Source of the DNA: Azospirillum halopraeferens DSM 3675
GTDB taxonomy: Bacteria > Pseudomonadota > Alphaproteobacteria > Azospirillales > Azospirillaceae
NCBI RefSeq assembly: GCF_000429625.1
Contig: NZ_AUCF01000006.1
Coordinates: forward strand, 62,001-126,000
Length of the DNA: 64,000 nucleotides
Direction: 5' to 3'
In this document: in pieces, positions 59,907 to 64,000 of the stretch
How the letters are laid out: every line of letters begins with the position of its first letter
Numbering within the stretch: position 1 is the stretch's first letter
Program-made: the position numbers and the translations under genes
The notes under the pieces: generated by a model
What the model saw: the letters and a program-made list of their open reading frames with translations, nothing else
Database searches by the model: none
Told to the model about the DNA's origin: nothing

Positions 59907-60797
59907 ATGGCTGAGACCGGCCTTCCCGATACCGCGGCTCCGCCGCCGTCGGTCCTCCCGCCGGCCGACCTTCCGGTCAACGCCGACGCGACGGCTTCGC
60001 AGGCGCCGCCCGCCGGGATGGACGCACCGCCGGCGGCGGAGGGGCCGCACCCCTTCGCACCCCCGCCGGCTGACACGGAATCCCTGACCGCGGTCGATTC
60101 CGGGCCCCTGCCCCACGATCTGTCGCCCATGGGCATGTTCATGGCCGCCGACATCGTGGTGCAGTCGGTGATGATCGGGCTGGCGCTGGCCTCCGTGCTG
60201 ACCTGGACGGTCTGGCTGGCCAAGAGCGTGGAGCTGGCCGCCGCCAAGCGCCGGGTGCGGCGGGCCCTGCGTGAACTGGGCGGGTCGCGCACGCTGAGCG
60301 ACGCGGCCGAGGCGCTGGGCTTCACCCGGTCGGTCGAAGGCGACCTGGTGCGCGCCGCCGCCAACGAACTGCACCTGTCCATGGATGCCGCCGACAAGGA
60401 CGGCCTGAAGGAACGGGTGGCCTCGCGCCTGGAGCGAATCGAGGCGGCGGCCGGACGGCGCATGACGGCCGGCACCGGCGTCCTCGCCACCATCGGCTCG
60501 ACCGCCCCCTTCATCGGCCTGTTCGGCACGGTATGGGGCATCATGAACGCCTTCATCGGCATCTCCAGGGCGCAGACCACCAATCTGGCCGTGGTGGCAC
60601 CGGGCATCGCCGAGGCGTTGCTGGCCACTGCCCTGGGCCTGGTCGCCGCCATCCCCGCGGTGGTCATCTACAACGTGTTCGCCCGCTCCATCTCCGGCTA
60701 TCGGGCGCTGCTGGGCGACGCCTCGGCGGAGGTGCTGCGGCTGGTCTCGCGCGACCTCGACCGCGGGGTGGTCGCGTTCGGCAAGGCGGCGGAGTAG
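59907..60797 (+). CDS. exbB: TonB-system proton channel subunit ExbB
   Basis: 296 residues from ATG 59907 (AAGGAG site). A Pro-rich amino-terminal extension of about 75 residues, then three helices: [28 protein letters not shown], and the conserved [29 protein letters not shown] followed by [27 protein letters not shown]. These are the MotA/TolQ/ExbB signature helices. With ExbD it converts proton-motive force into TonB movement. Three bp separate it from exbD. Confidence 0.96.
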   Translation: MAETGLPDTAAPPPSVLPPADLPVNADATASQAPPAGMDAPPAAEGPHPFAPPPADTESLTAVDSGPLPHDLSPMGMFMAADIVVQSVMIGLALASVLTWTVWLAKSVELAAAKRRVRRALRELGGSRTLSDAAEALGFTRSVEGDLVRAAANELHLSMDAADKDGLKERVASRLERIEAAAGRRMTAGTGVLATIGSTAPFIGLFGTVWGIMNAFIGISRAQTTNLAVVAPGIAEALLATALGLVAAIPAVVIYNVFARSISGYRALLGDASAEVLRLVSRDLDRGVVAFGKAAE

Positions 60798-60800
60798 GCG

Positions 60801-61253
60801 ATGAGCGTCAAGCTGGACCACGGGTCCGACGATCTGGCGGAAAACCACGAGATCAACGTCACGCCGTTCATCGACGTGATGCTGGTGCTGCTGATCATCT
60901 TCATGGTGGCGGCCCCGCTCGCCACCGTCGACGTGCCCGTTGATCTGCCCTCATCCACCGCCACACCGCAGCCCCGCCCGGACAAGCCCGTCTATCTCAG
61001 CGTCAAGGCCGACCTGTCGCTGGTGATCGGCGACGACGCGGTCGAGCGTGCCCGGCTCGGTTCGGCCCTCGACGCCGCCACGGGCAACGACAAGGACAAG
61101 CGCATCTTCCTGCGCGCCGACCGCAGCGTGGATTACGGCGAGCTGATGGAGGTCATGAACGTGCTGCGGGCCAGCGGCTACCTGAAGGTGGCGCTGGTCG
61201 GCCTGGAGGGCATGCCGACGGGGGCGACGCCGGCGGCCGGATCCGCGCCATGA
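60801..61253 (+). CDS. exbD: TonB-system energiser ExbD
   Basis: 150 residues: one amino-terminal helix, INVTPFIDVMLVLLIIFMVAAPL with the proton-carrying aspartate in FIDVML, then a periplasmic domain with KRIFLRADRSVDYGELMEVMNVLR. Starts three bp after exbB and overlaps tonB by ATGA (61250-61253). Confidence 0.97.
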   Translation: MSVKLDHGSDDLAENHEINVTPFIDVMLVLLIIFMVAAPLATVDVPVDLPSSTATPQPRPDKPVYLSVKADLSLVIGDDAVERARLGSALDAATGNDKDKRIFLRADRSVDYGELMEVMNVLRASGYLKVALVGLEGMPTGATPAAGSAP

Positions 61254-62128
61254 CCCGTCCGCCCCGCCCGGCGCCGGCCGGGGCCGAGCACCGCCCGGTG
61301 CGGACGGCTCTGCGCTGGAGCGCCAGCCTGGCGGCCGTGCTGACCGCCCATGTGGGCGGTGCCGCGGCGCTGCTCGCCTGGCAGGCGCCGCCGCCGCCGG
61401 AGCCGCCGATGGCGGCCGTGATGATCGACCTGGCGCCGCTGCCCAGCGCCCCCGCCGTGGAATCGGCGCCGTCGGAGCCGTCGCCGCCCGTCGAGCAGCC
61501 GCCCGAACCCGAACCGCCGCCACCGGAACCGGAGCCCGAACCGCCACCTCCGGAGCCCGAACCGGAACCGGAGCCCGAGCCGCCGCCGCCGGAACCGGAG
61601 CCGGAACCCGAGCCGCCGCCGCCCGAAGTGAAGCCGGAGGTGGTCCTGGAGCAGACGCCCCCCCCGCCGCCGCCCAAGCCCAAACCGCCCAAGCCGGTCC
61701 GGCAGGAGCCGGAGAAGCCGCGCCCGCCGCGCCAGGCGCCCCCGCCGCCCCCTGCCCCCGCCGCGCCGGCGGCCCCCATGGCCCCCGCCGCGACGGCCGC
61801 GGCGCCCATGCAGTCGGCCCCGTCGAACCGGCCGAGCCAGGCGCTGCCGCAGTGGCGGGACCGGCTGCTGGGCCATCTGGAGCGCCACAAGCGCTATCCC
61901 CGCGCGGCGCAGATGCGCCGGCAGGAAGGGGTGGCCTATGTGCGCTTCACCATCGACCGGCAGGGCACCGTCCTGTCGGTACGCCTCGACCGCACCTCGG
62001 GCCACGGCCTGCTGGACGACGAGACGATCGCCCTGGTCGAGCGCGCCTCCCCCCTGCCCGCTCCGCCGCAGGACGTGGGCCAGGACCGCGTCGAATTGGT
62101 GGTGCCGGTGCAATTCTACTTGCGCTGA
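61250..62128 (+). CDS. tonB: TonB energy transducer
   Basis: 292 residues: an amino-terminal membrane anchor (WSASLAAVLTAHVGGAAALLAW), an extremely Pro/Glu-rich spanning region of about 150 residues (EPEPPPPEPEP repeats, then PKPKPPKPVRQEPEKP) and a carboxy-terminal TonB domain with WRDRLLGHLERHKRYPRAAQMRRQEGVAYVRFTID (outline) and ASPLPAPPQDV. It carries energy to TonB-dependent outer-membrane receptors, none of which is in the window. A strong hairpin follows 7 bp after its stop. Confidence 0.96.
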   Translation: MTRPPRPAPAGAEHRPVRTALRWSASLAAVLTAHVGGAAALLAWQAPPPPEPPMAAVMIDLAPLPSAPAVESAPSEPSPPVEQPPEPEPPPPEPEPEPPPPEPEPEPEPEPPPPEPEPEPEPPPPEVKPEVVLEQTPPPPPPKPKPPKPVRQEPEKPRPPRQAPPPPPAPAAPAAPMAPAATAAAPMQSAPSNRPSQALPQWRDRLLGHLERHKRYPRAAQMRRQEGVAYVRFTIDRQGTVLSVRLDRTSGHGLLDDETIALVERASPLPAPPQDVGQDRVELVVPVQFYLR

Positions 62129-62134
62129 CCGGTC

Positions 62135-62170
62135 TTCCGGCCCCCGTTGTGTTCCCGGGGGCCGGAATCA
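62135..62170 (+). terminator. Terminator after tonB
   Basis: A 12-bp perfect stem, 62135-62146 with 62156-62167, nine-nt loop, no clear T-run. It separates the exbBD-tonB unit from bacterioferritin. Confidence 0.65.
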
Positions 62171-62221
62171 GTCGCCGGCCAGACGTCGTCATTGCCCAAT
62201 CAATGACCACAAATCAGTCCT

Positions 62222-62240
62222 GCAAGTCATTATCATTTAC
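62222..62240 (-). promoter_or_regulatory. Fur-like box before bacterioferritin
   Basis: Minus-strand GTAAATGATAATGACTTGC agrees with the classical 19-bp Fur box at about 13 positions. It lies in an AT-rich stretch about 135 bp before the bacterioferritin start and shares AATGnnAATGACnnGC(A) with the site before exbB, in the same orientation. Confidence 0.65.
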
Positions 62241-62375
62241 AAGAAAATATTCGCACGTCTTCCTTGATCGGGCCTTTGCGCGATTGCGTGGCTCCCTATT
62301 TCATGTCATCACAGACGTGATGTGTAGCAGCGACTTTGCTGATACAATCACTGATTGATGACCGGAGGGAAGACG

Positions 62376-62849
62376 ATGAAGGGCGACCCGCAGATTATTG
62401 CGCATCTCAACAAGATCCTCACCGGCGAGCTGACCGCCATCAACCAGTACTTCCTGCACGCCCGCATGCTGAAGAACTGGGGATTGCAGCGGATCGCCCA
62501 CAAGATCTACGAGGAATCCATCGACGAGATGAAGCACGCCGACAAGGTCATCGAGCGGATCCTGTTCCTGGAGGGTCTGCCGAACCTGCAGGACCTCGGC
62601 AAGCTGATGATCGGCGAGGACGTGCCGGAGATGCTGAACAACGATCTGAAGGTCGAGTACACCGCCCGTACCAACCTGATCGAGGCGATCACGGCGTGCG
62701 AGCAGGCCCGCGACTACGAGACGCGCCAGCAGTTCGAAGAGCTTCTTGAGGACACCGAGGAGCACATCGACTGGATCGAGACGCAGCTCGACCTGATCCA
62801 GCGCATCGGCCTCCAGGCGTATCAGCAGGAGCAGATGTACAAGGATTGA
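62376..62849 (+). CDS. bfr: Bacterioferritin
   Basis: 157 residues from ATG 62376 (GGAGGGAAG site); an ATG at 62355 is less likely. The di-iron ferroxidase ligands Glu18, Glu51, His54, Glu94, Glu127 and His130 are all in place, and Met52 provides the haem ligand at the dimer interface, so this is a true haem bacterioferritin. It stores iron as ferric mineral and protects against peroxide. A Fur-like box precedes it and it converges on the DUF1513 gene, ten bp away. No bfd ferredoxin is visible. Confidence 0.96.
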   Translation: MKGDPQIIAHLNKILTGELTAINQYFLHARMLKNWGLQRIAHKIYEESIDEMKHADKVIERILFLEGLPNLQDLGKLMIGEDVPEMLNNDLKVEYTARTNLIEAITACEQARDYETRQQFEELLEDTEEHIDWIETQLDLIQRIGLQAYQQEQMYKD

Positions 62850-62859
62850 GGCGCCGCGC

Positions 62860-63975
62860 CTATCCCAGCCGTGTCAGGTGATTGTCCCAGCGGAATCCGG
62901 CTGCGCCGTGGCCGGATACCCGATCCGGCGCGTGCGGGCTGATCGGCGCCACCGCGCCGTGGCCGCTGGTGGCGAGATAGCCCCCGCCGGCACCGGCAAC
63001 CGCCAGGCCGCAGCCGTCGGGCAGAGGTGCGGAACCCAACCAGCGGCCGCTGTCGGCGTCCCAGACGCCGATGCGGCCGCCGCGGGGTGAACTGCCGGCA
63101 ACCGTCGGGCCGTCGCTGGCGACGCTGCCGATGTAGCCTTCGAAGCGCAGCCACTCCTCTTCCGGCGCCTCGAACAGGCGCAGGTCGCCGCCGGGCGAAT
63201 GCAGACCCACCAGGGGCTGGATGGCACCCGTCGGCCGTTCGTCCTGCACCCCGAACACCACGGACCCGTCGGGCCGTCCGGCCAGGTGACGGATGCCGAG
63301 GTTGGCGTGCTCCTCGGGCAGCCGCGCCTCGGACAGCAGCCGGCCGTCCGCGGTGTCCACCACGGTCAGGGACGACTCCATCTCCTCCAGGTTCAGCTTG
63401 ACCCGGCCGGTATCGGGATGGGTCAGCACACCGCCGTTGGCCACCGCCGCCGCCCGCCCGCCGTCCAGCAGCACCAGGTCGTGGGGGCCGACGCCGTGGG
63501 TCGGAATGGCGCCGAGGCGACGGTAGCCGTCCGCCGCGTCATAGACGCCGATCGCCCCGGTCTCCCGCGGCACGTCGTCCTCCACGGCGTAGAGCAGCCG
63601 GCCGTCGGGCGAGAAGGCCCCGTGACCGGCGAACCGCCGATCCTCGGGTGCCGCGACGGGTGCCGCCGCCTCCCCGTCGGCCAGATCCACCGGCACGAAC
63701 CAGCGCCCGGGGCGCCGGCCGAACACCACGGCCTCGCCACGCACCGGGTGCGGCACCACCGCGTGGGCGCGACCGGGCAGCGGCGTGGCGAAGGCGACCG
63801 CGCCCGCGGCGTCGAGGGCGGCAACGCCGAACGTCACGGCACCGCTCCCCGCCGTCGCATAGGCCGACAGAAAAAGGGACCCGCCGCCGCGCACATTGCG
63901 GGGCAGCGCCGTCACGGCCAGCACCCCGCCGAACCCGGCGAGCAGCCGGCGCCGATCAATCGCCGTCCAGTTCAT
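62860..63975 (-). CDS. DUF1513 beta-propeller protein, probable Tat substrate
   Basis: 371 residues from ATG 63975 (a start six codons upstream is also open). The amino end RRRLLAGFGGVLAVTALP resembles a Tat signal. The rest forms the seven-bladed DUF1513 pattern: AHAVVPHPVRGEAVVFGRRPG, FAGHGAFSPDGRLLYAVEDD, YDAADGYRRLGAIPTHGVGPHDLVLL (outline), HANLGIRHLAGRPDG and a carboxy-terminal ATSGHGAVAPISPHAPDRV. DUF1513 genes usually accompany imelysin-type and diheme peroxidase genes in iron-uptake loci. Exported; function not established. Confidence 0.9.
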   Translation of the reverse strand: MNWTAIDRRRLLAGFGGVLAVTALPRNVRGGGSLFLSAYATAGSGAVTFGVAALDAAGAVAFATPLPGRAHAVVPHPVRGEAVVFGRRPGRWFVPVDLADGEAAAPVAAPEDRRFAGHGAFSPDGRLLYAVEDDVPRETGAIGVYDAADGYRRLGAIPTHGVGPHDLVLLDGGRAAAVANGGVLTHPDTGRVKLNLEEMESSLTVVDTADGRLLSEARLPEEHANLGIRHLAGRPDGSVVFGVQDERPTGAIQPLVGLHSPGGDLRLFEAPEEEWLRFEGYIGSVASDGPTVAGSSPRGGRIGVWDADSGRWLGSAPLPDGCGLAVAGAGGGYLATSGHGAVAPISPHAPDRVSGHGAAGFRWDNHLTRLG

Positions 63976-64000
63976 TGAATCCCAGCGCCACACCGATGAG
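63956..64000 (-). CDS. 3' end of a probable imelysin-family gene
   Basis: Reading in from the right edge on the minus strand, one frame codes LIGVALGFNELDGD and stops (TGA at 63956-63958), overlapping the DUF1513 start by 20 bp. The ending LGFN-LDGD is typical of imelysin-family iron-uptake proteins, which commonly precede DUF1513 genes. Only 14 residues are visible, so this rests on position and ending. Confidence 0.5.
   Translation of the reverse strand, partial: LIGVALGFNELDGD

Overview
The window is a contiguous, very GC-rich (roughly 70%), tightly packed chromosomal segment with about 57 protein genes, two tRNAs and the ends of two further genes. The gene content points to an alphaproteobacterium of the Rhodospirillales/Azospirillaceae type. 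Supporting signs are the proC-YbjN pair, prs-rplY-pth-ychF, a SUF operon using SufU and SufT, a TIGR02587/TIGR02588 pair, several GGDEF proteins and soluble or hemerythrin-linked chemoreceptors. This placement is inferred from gene content, not from a marker-gene tree. I see no insertion sequence, prophage, CRISPR array or integron.

Layout. 1-5.1 kb: 3' end of glpX, a type B carboxylesterase carrying one in-frame amber codon, a YbaK deacylase, proC, a YbjN protein and ubiK. 5.3-9.4 kb: hldD, lgt, a MidA-like methyltransferase, pgeF and a hotdog thioesterase, nearly all closely abutting. 9.5-15 kb: a single-domain hemerythrin, prs, rplY, pth, a diguanylate cyclase and ychF. 15-19.4 kb: two unrecognised proteins and a three-gene envelope or stress cluster (YqjD/YqjE-like). 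19.6-26.3 kb: an Rrf2 regulator and sufBCDS-sufU-sufT-sufA, with a palindromic operator candidate in front. 26.3-44.3 kb: a second cyclase, marC, pepN, cytochrome c, a CoxG-like protein, a Sel1/SPOR protein, catalase, hemH, class I fumarase, a pseudouridine synthase, the TIGR02587/8 pair, a globin-coupled chemoreceptor and an amidase. 44.4-47.5 kb: tRNA-Asn, tRNA-Asp, a DUF1488 protein and a CBS-PAS-GGDEF-EAL protein. 47.5-54.6 kb: a long non-coding stretch, a 1335-residue RTX/Calx-beta secreted protein and a hemerythrin-HAMP-MCP-PilZ chemoreceptor. 54.7-64 kb: a small protein, a MacAB-like exporter and an iron block (PepSY membrane protein, exbB-exbD-tonB, bacterioferritin, DUF1513 protein, probable imelysin end).

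Two themes connect the genes. The first is iron and redox: Fe-S assembly, haem synthesis, catalase, TonB energisation, iron storage, and a shared Fur-like element in front of exbB and bfr. The second is motility and cyclic-di-GMP signalling linked to oxygen or redox sensing: three GGDEF proteins, a globin chemoreceptor, and a hemerythrin chemoreceptor that also carries a PilZ domain. That last protein is the most interesting single item. Nothing here clearly looks like an undescribed defence or mobile system.
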